Shown here: positions 1 to 5,157 of the stretch, in pieces | How positions within the stretch are numbered: position 1 is the first letter of the stretch | Layout of the letters: the number at the start of each line of letters is the position of its first letter | Assembly (NCBI GenBank): GCA_029562045.1 | Contig: JAKQWJ010000190.1 | Coordinates: forward strand, 1-5,332 | Origin: Spirochaetota bacterium | Lineage (GTDB): Bacteria; Spirochaetota; Spirochaetia; DTKZ01 | DNA: 5,332 bases | Direction of reading: 5' to 3' | Translations under genes and position numbers: made by a program | Notes under the pieces: generated by a model | What the model was told of the DNA's origin: nothing | The model's database searches: none | What the model saw: only the letters and a program-made list of their open reading frames with translations

Positions 1-1098
1 GTCGGCGGCTGCTGCGGAACGGGCCCCGCCCACATCGCCGAGGCCGCCCGCTCTATCCAGGCCCTGCACCGGGCACGGGAAGGCTCCGGCGCCCGGACGG
101 CGACCACCCGGGCGGAGGCCGACCGAAAATCGGACAGCCCCAGTCTCCGCGACCGGGAAGGTCCCTGCGCCCGGGCTCCGGAAGGTCCCTGCGCCCGGGA
201 ACCTCTCCCGGTGGAGAAGCGCAGTTCACTGGGCGCCAAACTCGTCCGGGGGGAATGGGTCACCAGCGTCGAACTCACCCCTCCCCTGGGTTACGATCTG
301 TCAGGGATTCTGGCCAAGGCGGAAGAGTGCCGGAAAAACGGCGTGGATGCCATCAACATCCCCGACGGTCCCCGGGCCAGCTCCCGGGTGAGCCCCCTCA
401 TCGCTGCGGAGAGGATCCGCCGGGAGGTGGGCATCGAAGTGCTGCTGCACCTGACCTGCCGGGACCGGAACATCATCGGAATACAGTCGGACCTCCTGGG
501 CTGCGCCGCCGCGGGGATCCACAACCTCCTGGCGGTCACCGGCGACCCGCCGAAGCTGGGAGACTACCCCCACGCCACGGCGGTCTTCGACATGGACTCC
601 ATAGGGCTGACCCGCATCGCGGACCGGCTCAACCGGGGCATCGACGTGGGGGGCAAGACACTGAACCCGGCGACGGAGTTCCTCATCGGCGTGGGTGCGG
701 ACCCCACTCACCTGGATCAGAACCGGGAAATCGCCCGGCTCCGGGAAAAGGCGGAGGCGGGGGCCTTCTTCTGCGTCACCCAGCCGGTCTACGACGTGGA
801 TGCCCTGTTCCGCTTCCTGGATAAAATCCGGGACATCCCGCTGAAGGTCGTGGCGGGGGTCTGGCCCCTGGCATCGCTGCAGAACGCCCTCTTTCTGCAT
901 AACGAGGTTCCCGGAGTCCGGATCCCCGACCCGGTCATGGCCCGGATGGAGCGGGCCGTCACCCGGGAGGAGGCCCGCCGGGAGGGTGTCGCCATCGCCC
1001 GGGAAATCGTCCACCGAATCCGCGACCGGGTCGCGGGCATCCAGGTGGGGGCCCCCCTGGGCAATGTGGAAATCGCCCTGCAGGTCACCGCTTCCTGA
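1..1098 (+). CDS. metF: Bifunctional homocysteine S-methyltransferase / methylenetetrahydrofolate reductase, C-terminal part (5' end outside window)
   Basis: The frame is open from base 1 to the TGA at 1096-1098, giving 365 visible residues. Residues 2-6 are GGCCG, the paired zinc-binding cysteines at the end of a homocysteine S-methyltransferase domain. A linker of about 50 residues follows, then a MetF-type TIM barrel (about 71-365). Barrel landmarks are SVELTPP (E91, equivalent to the catalytic Glu of MetF), HLTCRDRN at 150-157, TGDPP at 180-184 (the Asp that contacts flavin) and TQPVYD at 260-265. In this family (YitJ-like) the MetF domain reduces 5,10-methylene-THF to 5-methyl-THF with FAD, and the N-terminal domain methylates homocysteine to methionine; both act in the cytoplasm. 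The GTG at 211 is internal: no stop lies upstream in frame and the zinc motif precedes it. The linker carries repeats (see 78-199). The next gene on this strand starts 456 bp later, so co-transcription is doubtful. Confidence 0.93.
   Translation, partial: VGGCCGTGPAHIAEAARSIQALHRAREGSGARTATTRAEADRKSDSPSLRDREGPCARAPEGPCAREPLPVEKRSSLGAKLVRGEWVTSVELTPPLGYDLSGILAKAEECRKNGVDAINIPDGPRASSRVSPLIAAERIRREVGIEVLLHLTCRDRNIIGIQSDLLGCAAAGIHNLLAVTGDPPKLGDYPHATAVFDMDSIGLTRIADRLNRGIDVGGKTLNPATEFLIGVGADPTHLDQNREIARLREKAEAGAFFCVTQPVYDVDALFRFLDKIRDIPLKVVAGVWPLASLQNALFLHNEVPGVRIPDPVMARMERAVTREEARREGVAIAREIVHRIRDRVAGIQVGAPLGNVEIALQVTAS
78..199 (+). repeat. Short in-frame repeats in the interdomain linker
   Basis: Two exact 20-bp copies of GGAAGGTCCCTGCGCCCGGG lie at 156-175 and 180-199, a 24-bp period. 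A degenerate third copy lies at 78-96 (GGAAGGCTCCGGCGCCCGG). All share one frame and encode REGSGAR, REGPCAR and PEGPCAR, so the linker between the methyltransferase and reductase domains is partly built from a repeated 8-residue unit. The spacings (78 and 24) are multiples of 3. The sequence also resembles the 22-bp intergenic repeats at 1304 and 1376, which share CGGA, AGGT and a GCCCGG end. A dispersed repeat family is possible but unproven. Confidence 0.8.
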
Positions 1099-1153
1099 CC
1101 CGCCCGGGCCCCGGAGGAGGAGGTTTTTTCGGTTCCGCCGGCTTCCTTTGTGC

Positions 1154-1206
1154 AGAACCGCCCGTCTCCTTCCGGGGCAGGCTCCATCGGGTGGAGACGG
1201 GCTTCT
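1154..1206 (+). other. Strong stem-loop in intergenic region
   Basis: GCCCGTCTCC (1160-1169) is perfectly complementary to GGAGACGGGC (1193-1202), a 10-bp stem. AGAA (1154-1157) pairs with TTCT (1203-1206) after a 2-nt CC bulge, giving 14 pairs around a 23-nt loop. No U-tract follows, so it is not a classical intrinsic terminator. It could protect the 3' end of the metF-like transcript, be part of a small RNA, or be a DNA-level site. Confidence 0.6.
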
Positions 1207-1293
1207 CCCGCCTCCCCGGGGCGCCGATCTTTCGCTCTCCGCGCACCGTCCCCCTTCCCCCTCCCTCCGCGCCGAAAGAGACATCCGGGGTTG

Positions 1294-1321
1294 AAAAAAA
1301 ACGCGGAGAGGTTTCCTCCGC
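1294..1321 (-). terminator. Possible intrinsic terminator on the minus strand
   Basis: Read on the minus strand, the 6-bp stem GCGGAG/CTCCGC with a 7-nt loop (1321 down to 1303) is followed after one base by eight T residues (1301 down to 1294). This has the shape of a Rho-independent terminator. No minus-strand gene lies to its right before the plus-strand gene at 1555, so it would have to end an antisense or small RNA. The stem may instead be a protein-binding dyad that happens to flank an A-tract. Confidence 0.35.
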
Positions 1322-1325
1322 CCGG
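1304..1325. repeat. 22-bp dyad repeat, copy A
   Basis: This copy is identical over 22 bp to the one at 1376-1397, with centres 72 bp apart. It contains a dyad, CGGAG-N7-CTCCG, extended here to GCGGAG/CTCCGC (1303-1308 and 1316-1321). Each copy is preceded by TTGAAAAA (1291 and 1365). The centre at 1312 is about 217 bp upstream of the predicted sigma-54 start site, which would fit an enhancer-binding-protein site. Alternatives are a minus-strand terminator (see 1294-1321) or one unit of a dispersed repeat. Confidence 0.8.
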
Positions 1326-1327
1326 GG

Positions 1328-1347
1328 CCGGGGCCTACGGGTCCCGG
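1328..1347 (+). other. 8-bp hairpin with UACG tetraloop
   Basis: CCGGGGCC (1328-1335) pairs with GGTCCCGG (1340-1347), with one G-U pair, around the loop TACG (1336-1339). In RNA this is a C(UACG)G loop, one of the exceptionally stable UNCG tetraloops, and it forms only in plus-strand RNA. It lies between the two 22-bp repeats. This hints at a plus-strand structured transcript, although in GC-rich DNA such a stem could arise by chance. Confidence 0.5.
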
Positions 1348-1375
1348 GCGGTCGCCTCCTCGTCTTGAAAAACCA

Positions 1376-1397
1376 CGGAGAGGTTTCCTCCGCCCGG
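1376..1397. repeat. 22-bp dyad repeat, copy B
   Basis: This is the second exact copy of the repeat at 1304-1325, with dyad CGGAG (1376-1380) and CTCCG (1388-1392) and centre at 1384. The centre lies about 145 bp upstream of the predicted sigma-54 start site. The 72-bp spacing to copy A is close to seven DNA helical turns, so both sites would face the same side of the helix. The preceding A-tract is five A residues, shorter than at copy A. Confidence 0.8.
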
Positions 1398-1497
1398 CGG
1401 GAATGACCCACCGCTTTCCGGCAGGACTTTTTCTCCCATCCTTCATTTTTGTAAATGTATGTAAATCCAGGGACGATCCCCCGCCTCCCCGGCCCCG

Positions 1498-1511
1498 ATT
1501 GTGGGCACAAT
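1498..1511. promoter_or_regulatory. Palindrome ATTGTG-GG-CACAAT overlapping the -24 element
   Basis: This is a perfect 6-bp inverted repeat with a 2-bp centre. It covers the -24 element of the predicted sigma-54 promoter, so a repressor bound here would block RNA polymerase. It could equally be chance, since the right arm is part of the promoter itself. No known operator is recognised. Confidence 0.35.
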
Positions 1512-1518
1512 TATTGCT
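1503..1518 (+). promoter_or_regulatory. Sigma-54 (RpoN) -24/-12 promoter for the gene at 1555
   Basis: GGGCAC-AATTA-TTGCT matches the sigma-54 consensus TGGCAC-N5-TTGCW at every consensus base except the first (G for T). The invariant GG (1504-1505) and GC (1516-1517) are separated by exactly 10 bp. Counting 12 bp from the C at 1517 puts transcription start near 1529, which leaves a leader of about 26 nt to the ATG at 1555, with the GGAGG ribosome binding site (1543-1547) inside it. No convincing sigma-70 -35/-10 pair was found here. RpoN promoters need an upstream-bound activator; candidate sites are the repeats at 1304 and 1376. The sequence fit is strong but activity is untested. Confidence 0.68.
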
Positions 1519-1542
1519 ATTTCTCCGGTCCCAACAATCGAC

Positions 1543-1547
1543 GGAGG
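1543..1547 (+). promoter_or_regulatory. Shine-Dalgarno site for the sigma-like gene
   Basis: GGAGG, followed by 7 nt before ATG at 1555-1557. The strength and spacing settle the start codon of this gene. Confidence 0.85.
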
Positions 1548-1554
1548 CTGAAAA

Positions 1555-2409
1555 ATGACGAAAAGCATCGACATGGCCATCCAGGAGTACAGAACCTCCG
1601 GGGACGGCTTCGACGCCCTGTTCACCCGGGTGGTGGTGCGGGTCTACGAATACCCGAAGAAAAACCCCCTGTGCACCGAGGAGGATTGCGCGGAGTTTCT
1701 GCTGTCCTTCTATCCCCGGATAAAAAACATCATCCTCGGTTACAGAAACATGGGTCGGGAGTTCGATGCCTATCTGGCAAACTGTCTGCGCTGGCACATG
1801 AAAAGCTACCTGGGCTGGAGACTGCGAATGGTGAAGCAGGATCGTCTCCTTCTGCGGGAAAGCTGCGATTCGGCGCGAACCGGGGCCGACGATGCATCCG
1901 CCGGGGAGGAGACGCCGGAGTACCGCACCGACGGCCGCTCCCGGATCGGCCCCTTCTCCTTCTGCTCCCGGGACGGGGTTCTGCACCGCAGAAGCCTGGG
2001 CCGCTTCCTTCTTCTGGCCCTGAAATGCGTGGATGACCTGGACGATCCCACCGTCGGGCGGCTGTCGGAACTGTCGGGTTTTTCCCGGGACCTGTTCTTC
2101 CATCTCATCGAAGCTCTGCGGGTCTGCATGCGGCGGCGCAGCGCGCGGATCTCCCTTCTCCGGGAGAGGCGGGCCCGGAATTACTTCCGTTTGCGTCTTC
2201 TTGGGGAAGAACGGGGAAGCTGCGACGATCCCGATCGCGCCGCCCGGCTGGAACGGAAAATCGCCCTGGAAAAGGAAAGGTTCCGGAGGGCCTGCGAGGC
2301 CCTTTCCCGGGTGCCCCGAAGTCCCTCCCACCGGGACATAGCCCGCATCCTGGGAATCCCCAAGGGCACCGTTGATTCCGGACTGCACTATCTGAAAAAA
2401 TTCCTGTGA
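1555..2409 (+). CDS. Sigma-factor-like / HTH DNA-binding protein of unknown role
   Basis: This 284-residue basic protein has no signal peptide or membrane segment. Residues about 41-84 (EEDCAEFLLSFYPRIKNII, then a segment ending YLANCLRWHMKSYL) form two helices, with alternating acidic, aromatic and basic residues, resembling sigma-70 region 2. The C-terminus, about 257-284, is a good region-4-type helix-turn-helix: SHRDIARILGIPKGTVDSGL, the pattern by which sigma factors and LuxR-like proteins hold DNA. Between them lie a disordered acidic stretch (about 104-130) and a helical, Arg-rich middle. The spacing and weak region 2 do not fit a standard ECF sigma factor, so it may be a degenerate sigma factor, an anti-repressor or a transcription regulator. 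It contains nine cysteines. It is the first gene of a unit with rdgB and pepF: its TGA (2407-2409) overlaps a possible GTG start of rdgB. A sigma-54-type promoter precedes it. From memory it resembles uncharacterised spirochaete proteins; I cannot name a family. Confidence 0.85.
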   Translation: MTKSIDMAIQEYRTSGDGFDALFTRVVVRVYEYPKKNPLCTEEDCAEFLLSFYPRIKNIILGYRNMGREFDAYLANCLRWHMKSYLGWRLRMVKQDRLLLRESCDSARTGADDASAGEETPEYRTDGRSRIGPFSFCSRDGVLHRRSLGRFLLLALKCVDDLDDPTVGRLSELSGFSRDLFFHLIEALRVCMRRRSARISLLRERRARNYFRLRLLGEERGSCDDPDRAARLERKIALEKERFRRACEALSRVPRSPSHRDIARILGIPKGTVDSGLHYLKKFL

Positions 2410-2447
2410 ATCCCCGGCTCCCTCCGCTTCTCAGTGTCCCTCTTTTT

Positions 2448-2456
2448 TGCTACCTT
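2448..2456 (+). promoter_or_regulatory. Possible weak extended -10 promoter just before rdgB
   Basis: TGCTACCTT resembles an extended -10 (TGn plus hexamer TACCTT, 2451-2456), with TTCTCA (2428-2433) 17 bp upstream as a 4-of-6 match to -35. Transcription would start almost exactly at the ATG at 2463, giving a leaderless mRNA. That would explain why this gene lacks a normally spaced ribosome binding site. The match is weak and could be chance. Confidence 0.2.
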
Positions 2457-2462
2457 CGGGAG

Positions 2463-3086
2463 ATGGAACTTCTTCTGGCAACCGGGAACCCCCACAAACG
2501 GGAGGAGTTCGCCCGGATTTTTCGGGGCCATCGCCTCCTTCTGCCGGCGGATCGGGGCGTCCGATTCGATCATGAGGAAACCGGCGCGAGCTTTCTGGAA
2601 AACGCCCTGGGGAAGGCCCGGGCCCTTCGGGCGCTGCTGTCCCGTTCCGATGCGGAAGGAATGCCCATTCTCGCCGACGACTCCGGCCTCGCGGTGGCCG
2701 CCCTGGGCGGGGAGCCGGGGGTTTATTCCGCCCGTTACGGCAGGCAGGAGCGGGGCCGGGATCTGTCCGACGGGGAGCGCAACCTTTTTCTGCTGGAGAG
2801 AATGGCAGCCCTGGAGGACCGCAGGGCCTGTTTCGTCTGCGCCCTGGTCCTTCTTCTTGACGAGAACCGCATCTATGCGGCCCAGGAAACCCTGCCGGGT
2901 CTGGTGGGCAGGGAACCCCGGGGAGAGGGCGGCTTCGGCTACGATCCCCTCCTCGTCCTTCCCCATCGGGGAAGGACCGTGGCTCAGCTCACCCCGGAGG
3001 AGAAGGACCTGCTTTCCCACCGGGGAAAGGCGGCCCGGGCGATACTGGCGGTGGTGGAACATCATCTCAGCGGGAGGACGGCATGA
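2463..3086 (+). CDS. rdgB: XTP/dITP diphosphatase (non-canonical purine NTP pyrophosphatase, RdgB/HAM1 family)
   Basis: This 207-residue protein is close to the usual length of about 200. The family signatures are all present: TGNPHK (7-12, phosphate binding), SFLENALGKA (43-52), ADDSGL (71-76, catalytic/metal Asp), LGGEPGVYSARYG (81-93), GEGGFGYDP (154-162, base-recognition loop) and SHRGKA (185-190). It hydrolyses dITP, XTP and ITP to the monophosphate plus pyrophosphate, which keeps deaminated purines out of DNA and RNA. ATG 2463 is chosen because homologues begin almost directly at the TGN motif. However, the only purine-rich site (GGGAG, 2458-2462) abuts the ATG with no spacer. An upstream in-frame GTG at 2406 overlaps the previous stop (GTGA) and would add 19 residues. 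The end overlaps pepF by 4 nt (ATGA), indicating co-expression. Confidence 0.95.
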   Translation: MELLLATGNPHKREEFARIFRGHRLLLPADRGVRFDHEETGASFLENALGKARALRALLSRSDAEGMPILADDSGLAVAALGGEPGVYSARYGRQERGRDLSDGERNLFLLERMAALEDRRACFVCALVLLLDENRIYAAQETLPGLVGREPRGEGGFGYDPLLVLPHRGRTVAQLTPEEKDLLSHRGKAARAILAVVEHHLSGRTA

Positions 3087-4915
3087 ACATTCCGGAACGA
3101 AAGGACGTGGCGGCGGAGAACCGCTGGAAGCTGGACAGCCTCTTTTCCGGCGACCAGGAGTGGGAGAAGGCCTTCGCCGAGTACCGGGAGACGGCATCCA
3201 GGATACCCTCCTTCAAGGGAAGCCTGGGGGCCTCGGCGGAGAACCTGAAAAGCTGCCTGGATTTCATGACCTCCCTGGGGATGGGGGAGGAAAAACTGGG
3301 CCATTACGCCCAGCTCCGTCTGGCCGAAGACGGGGGAGACCCGGCGGCCCAGGACCGCTACGCCCGGTTCCTGCAGGCGGCGGCTGCGGCGGAGGCCGAC
3401 GCGGGCTACCAGAAGCCGGAGATTCTGGCCATCCCCGACGAAAGGATGACGGAATTCCTGGAAACCCTGCCGGACTACCGCATCAGCCTCGGGAAACTGC
3501 TGCGCTTCAAGCCCCACATCCTGTCGGAGGAGGAGGAAAGACTCCTGGCCCTGCAGACGGAGGCCAACGAAACCGCCCGGAAGGCCTATTCGGCCCTCAC
3601 CGACGTGGACATGGATTTCGGTCTCGTGCCCACCCCGGAGGGGGAAAAGCCCCTGACCCAATCCACCTTCCAGTCCTTCCTGATGCACCCCCTTCGGGGC
3701 GTCCGGGAGGCGGCCTACACCCGCTTCATGGGCCTCTTCGATGGACACAAAAACACCCTGGCCGCCCTGCTGGCGGGGAGCGTGCAGCTGGACATCTACT
3801 CCGCCCGGGTCCGCCGCCACCCCTCCGCCCGGGCGGCCCGGCTCTTCCCCGACGACGTTCCCGAAGCGGTCTATGACAACCTGGTGGAGGTGGTTCACCG
3901 GGGGCTCCCGGCGCTGCACCGATACTACGAACTGCGCCGCCGGGTCCTGGGGCTGGAGAAGCTCCGGATGTACGACACCAAAACCCCGCTGGTTCCGGAC
4001 ATCCAGGTGCGGCACAGCTATCCGGAGGCGGTGGAAGTGGTGGTGGCCGCCCTGGCTCCCCTGGGTCCGGAGTATCAGGGAACCCTGCGCCGGGGGCTTC
4101 TGGGAGGCTGGGTGGACCGGTACGAAAACAGGGGCAAGCGTTCCGGCGCCTTTTCCGCCGGATCCTACACGGGGGACCCCTACATCCTCATGAATTACAA
4201 AGAGGATCTCCTCCGGGATGTCTTCACCCTGGCCCACGAGGCAGGGCATTCCATGCATTCCCTGTACTCCGCCGCCTCCAACCCTTTTCAGCACTACGAT
4301 TACACCATCTTCGAGGCGGAGGTGGCCTCCACCTTCAACGAGCAGCTTCTGATGAAATATTTCATGGACCATGCCGAATCGGAGCAGTTCCGGGCCTACC
4401 TCGTGGGCAAGCAGATCGACGACCTCATCGGAACCCTGTTCCGGCAGACCATGTTCGCCGAGTACGAACAGGCCATCCATCGTTCCGTGGAGGAGGGGCG
4501 GCCCCTTACCACCGCGACGCTGCGCTCCCTGTACCGGGACCTTCTGGGCCTCTACTTTGGACCCGCCCTGGAGCTGATGCCCCTGGACGACCTGGAAGGA
4601 CTGCGGATCCCCCACTTCTACCGGGCCTTTTACGTCTACAAGTACGCCACCGGAATAGCCGCGGCGGTGGCGCTGTCCCGGATGGTCCTCACCCAGGGGG
4701 AGCCGGCCCGGGAAAGGTACTTCGCATTTCTGCGGTCCGGCGGCTCCCGGTTTCCCCTGGAAGCCCTCCGGATCGCGGGGGTGGATATGTCGGTGTCCAT
4801 GCCGGAACGGAGTCCCGGGAGAGACCGGAAACCGGAACCCGGGATCGGGCCGGTGGAAGGGGCGGTGGAACTTTTTTCCTCTTTGGTGGAAGAACTGGAA
4901 GCTTACCTTTCCTGA
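3083..4915 (+). CDS. pepF: Oligoendopeptidase F, M3-family zinc metallopeptidase
   Basis: This 610-residue protein is the normal size for PepF (about 600). The zinc site is HEAGH at 385-389 (ligands H385 and H389, catalytic E386), with the third ligand E413 in FEAEVASTFNE, 24 residues after H389 as in the family. The N-terminal half is the helical lid domain. The substrate-side motif SGAFSAGSYTGDPYILMNY lies about 30 residues before HEAGH, and HFYRAFYVYKYATG follows towards the C-terminus, both typical of PepF. The enzyme cleaves short peptides (about 7-17 residues) in the cytoplasm; there is no signal peptide. The ATG is set by GGGAGG at 3072-3077 (5-nt spacer) and the ATGA overlap with rdgB. 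One oddity is a Pro/Arg/Gly-rich insert at about 574-590, between the VDM motif and the C-terminal helix, where homologues usually have only a few residues. The last 13 nt overlap the convergent gene. Confidence 0.95.
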   Translation: MNIPERKDVAAENRWKLDSLFSGDQEWEKAFAEYRETASRIPSFKGSLGASAENLKSCLDFMTSLGMGEEKLGHYAQLRLAEDGGDPAAQDRYARFLQAAAAAEADAGYQKPEILAIPDERMTEFLETLPDYRISLGKLLRFKPHILSEEEERLLALQTEANETARKAYSALTDVDMDFGLVPTPEGEKPLTQSTFQSFLMHPLRGVREAAYTRFMGLFDGHKNTLAALLAGSVQLDIYSARVRRHPSARAARLFPDDVPEAVYDNLVEVVHRGLPALHRYYELRRRVLGLEKLRMYDTKTPLVPDIQVRHSYPEAVEVVVAALAPLGPEYQGTLRRGLLGGWVDRYENRGKRSGAFSAGSYTGDPYILMNYKEDLLRDVFTLAHEAGHSMHSLYSAASNPFQHYDYTIFEAEVASTFNEQLLMKYFMDHAESEQFRAYLVGKQIDDLIGTLFRQTMFAEYEQAIHRSVEEGRPLTTATLRSLYRDLLGLYFGPALELMPLDDLEGLRIPHFYRAFYVYKYATGIAAAVALSRMVLTQGEPARERYFAFLRSGGSRFPLEALRIAGVDMSVSMPERSPGRDRKPEPGIGPVEGAVELFSSLVEELEAYLS

Positions 4916-5157
4916 TCTCCCGGATCGTTTTCCACCCGGGGGGGACCGCCTTTTTCGATGTAGACCGGCAGGCCGAAGAGACTGTGGCGGGCCAGGTAAT
5001 CCAGTTCCGGCGCCGCCGCCGTCCCCAGGGCCGCCCGGTAGTCCTGAACCAGTCGGTAAGCTTCGGGGTCCAGGACGATCCGGACCGGCCGGCCGCCCCC
5101 CTCCCGGCTCTCCCGGATCTGCCGCCACAGCTCGGCCAGGACCTCTTCGGCCCTCAC
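4903..5157 (-). CDS. 84-residue protein of unknown function, coupled to a Ddl-like gene
   Basis: This small soluble protein has no signal peptide or membrane helix. It starts with an amphipathic helix (about 2-17), then RIVLDPEAYRLVQDYRAAL (26-44), then ARHSLFGLPVYIEKGGPP (about 55-72) and a charged tail. The pattern suggests a compact alpha/beta fold, but I recognise no family. The GTG start (5155-5157) overlaps the TGA of the upstream ATP-grasp gene (GTGA, 5154-5157), a common translational-coupling arrangement that supports this as a real gene. A purine-rich GGGAGGGG lies about 14 nt before the start, farther than usual. The stop (TAA at 4905-4903) lies inside the 3' end of convergent pepF. 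Confidence 0.7.
   Translation of the reverse strand: MRAEEVLAELWRQIRESREGGGRPVRIVLDPEAYRLVQDYRAALGTAAAPELDYLARHSLFGLPVYIEKGGPPRVENDPGDQER

Larger units (their letters stand above)
1099..1554. other. 456-bp gene-free structured intergenic region
   Basis: No credible coding frame is present. Short open frames here lack ribosome binding sites and recognisable protein character. In order the region holds: a T6 run at 1124-1129 just after the metF-like gene, with only a weak hairpin (CCGG-GCC-CCGG, 1104-1114) before it; a strong hairpin at 1154-1206; a CCCCGGGG palindrome at 1214-1221; two dyad repeats at 1304-1325 and 1376-1397 with a UACG hairpin between them; a pyrimidine-rich then AT-rich stretch at 1428-1466 containing GTAAAT twice; and a sigma-54-type promoter at 1503-1518. 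It reads as a regulatory region for the gene at 1555, perhaps with a structured RNA. Confidence 0.7.

Noticed and set aside
211..213. GTG as the start of a stand-alone MetF
   Set aside because: The frame is open to base 1 and encodes the GGCCG zinc motif of the methyltransferase domain upstream. No ribosome binding site precedes the GTG.
1104..1129. Intrinsic terminator right after the metF-like gene
   Set aside because: The T6 run is real, but the only stem nearby is 4 bp and lies 9 nt before it. Too weak to call.
1150..1406. Small plus-strand open frames in the intergenic region
   Set aside because: They lack ribosome binding sites and have Pro/Arg/Ser-rich translations driven by base composition. 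The apparent repeated peptide only mirrors the DNA repeat.
1497..1539. GATTGT/ACAATC inverted arms forming a hairpin across the promoter
   Set aside because: Only 6 bp with a 31-nt gap, and the predicted transcription start lies within it, so the RNA would not contain both arms.
1792..1806. TGGCAC followed by GC at N10 spacing (second sigma-54 candidate)
   Set aside because: The -12 half is AAGC rather than TTGC, and it lies inside the sigma-like coding sequence with no gene start downstream at a sensible distance.
301..2388. 695-codon open frame on the minus strand
   Set aside because: It spans the metF-like gene, the intergenic region and the sigma-like gene, all with better evidence on the plus strand. 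Its translation is low-complexity Pro/Gly/Arg-rich with no family motifs, a typical GC-rich shadow frame.
2443..2448. T6 run between the sigma-like gene and rdgB as a terminator
   Set aside because: No stable hairpin precedes it, and the genes are nearly overlapping.
2434..3876. 480-codon plus-strand frame overlapping rdgB and pepF
   Set aside because: It is out of frame with both recognised genes, rich in Trp/Pro/Gly/Arg, and has no motifs.
3062..5128. 688-codon open frame on the minus strand opposite pepF
   Set aside because: It is antisense to a clear M3 peptidase with intact zinc motifs. Its composition (Gly/Val/His/Pro-rich) is that of a GC-rich shadow.
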